In this document: piece after piece, positions 63,851-64,000 of the stretch
How the letters are laid out: each line of letters starts with the position of its first letter
Position numbering within the stretch: the stretch's first letter is position 1
Assembly: GCA_016935315.1 (NCBI GenBank)
Contig: JAFGRD010000028.1
Coordinates: 1-64,000, forward strand
Direction: 5' to 3'
From: Pirellulales bacterium
Lineage (GTDB): Bacteria > Planctomycetota > Planctomycetia > Pirellulales > Thermoguttaceae
DNA length: 64,000 bases
Made by a program: the position numbers and the translations under genes
The notes under the pieces: generated by a model
The model's input: the letters and a program-made list of their open reading frames with translations, nothing else
Database searches by the model: none
What the model was told of the DNA's origin: nothing

Positions 63851-64000
63851 ATGATCCGCCTGACCCACGACCCGATCGACCCGGCAACCGTGATCCAGGC
63901 CGTCTGCGCGTCGGCGGCCGGCGCCGTGGTGCTATTCCTGGGAACCGTTCGGGAGAAGACGGGGCGGCGAATAACCAGCTCGTTGGAATACGAGTGCTAT
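63851..64000 (+). CDS. moaE: Molybdopterin synthase catalytic subunit, partial
   Basis: Only the first 50 residues lie in the window. ATG 63851 opens a frame reading MIRLTHDPIDP and then GAVVLFLGTVREKTG and LEYECY, the characteristic N-terminal third of MoaE. With MoaD it forms the heterotetramer that adds dithiolene sulfur to precursor Z. The gene continues past the window edge. The call rests on the conserved GTVRxxTxG motif and on the moaD neighbour. Confidence 0.88.
   Translation, partial: MIRLTHDPIDPATVIQAVCASAAGAVVLFLGTVREKTGRRITSSLEYECY

Overview
The window is a GC-rich bacterial chromosome segment whose gene content points to a planctomycete, probably of the Pirellulales type. The signs are a DcaP-like porin, many secreted and lipoprotein genes of planctomycete style, a Tat-exported Gfo/Idh/MocA oxidoreductase, a PIG-L deacetylase of the bacillithiol type, a PilM-PilN fusion with divergent partner genes, and ABC/von Willebrand operons of unknown role. 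I count about 50 protein genes including broken ones, two tRNA genes (Leu-UAG and Cys-GCA), no rRNA, no CRISPR array and no complete insertion sequence.

Layout. 0-10 kb: glgC diverges from a porin with a clear terminator; then small unknown genes, a GDSL hydrolase cut short at a repeat copy, a large secreted protein, an S41 protease and an SGNH hydrolase. 10-20 kb: folC with an overlapping exported protein; a four-gene operon (ABC ATPase, permease, unknown membrane-anchored protein, VWA protein) behind a good sigma-70 promoter; comM. 20-30 kb: two tandem trans-sulfuration-type PLP enzymes behind a leader with an intrinsic terminator (candidate riboswitch or attenuator), then exported proteins, tRNA-Leu, a FemAB-like acyltransferase and an SMP-30 lactonase. 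29.6-35.4 kb: a polyphosphate cluster (CHAD protein, metallophosphoesterase, Ppx/GppA, Ppk1). 35-41.5 kb: a frameshifted papain-type protease, HEAT-repeat protein, oxidoreductase, bshB1-like gene and cobL.

41.5-44.3 kb is the most accessory-looking stretch. It holds a second copy of the repeat that ends the GDSL fragment, a lower-GC gene resembling the peptidase U49/Lit phage-exclusion family, a decayed glycosidase start and tRNA-Cys. 44.3-49.5 kb: a type IV pilus inner-membrane operon (PilM-PilN fusion and two single-pass partners) read leftward from a near-consensus promoter. 49.6-54.2 kb: a GH38-like protein that seems to lack the usual nucleophile, a small membrane protein and a radical SAM/SPASM protein. 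54.3-59.5 kb: a carbohydrate operon with RpiB, a sugar isomerase fused to an AlsE-like 3-epimerase, two zinc dehydrogenases and a class II aldolase. 59.6-64 kb: folE, a giant FAD/Fe-S oxidoreductase, moaD and the start of moaE.

Best leads for something undescribed: the leader upstream of the sulfur amino acid genes, the isomerase-epimerase fusion operon, the Lit-like gene in its pocket, and the pilus operon. All functional statements are read from the sequence by eye; no database search was possible.
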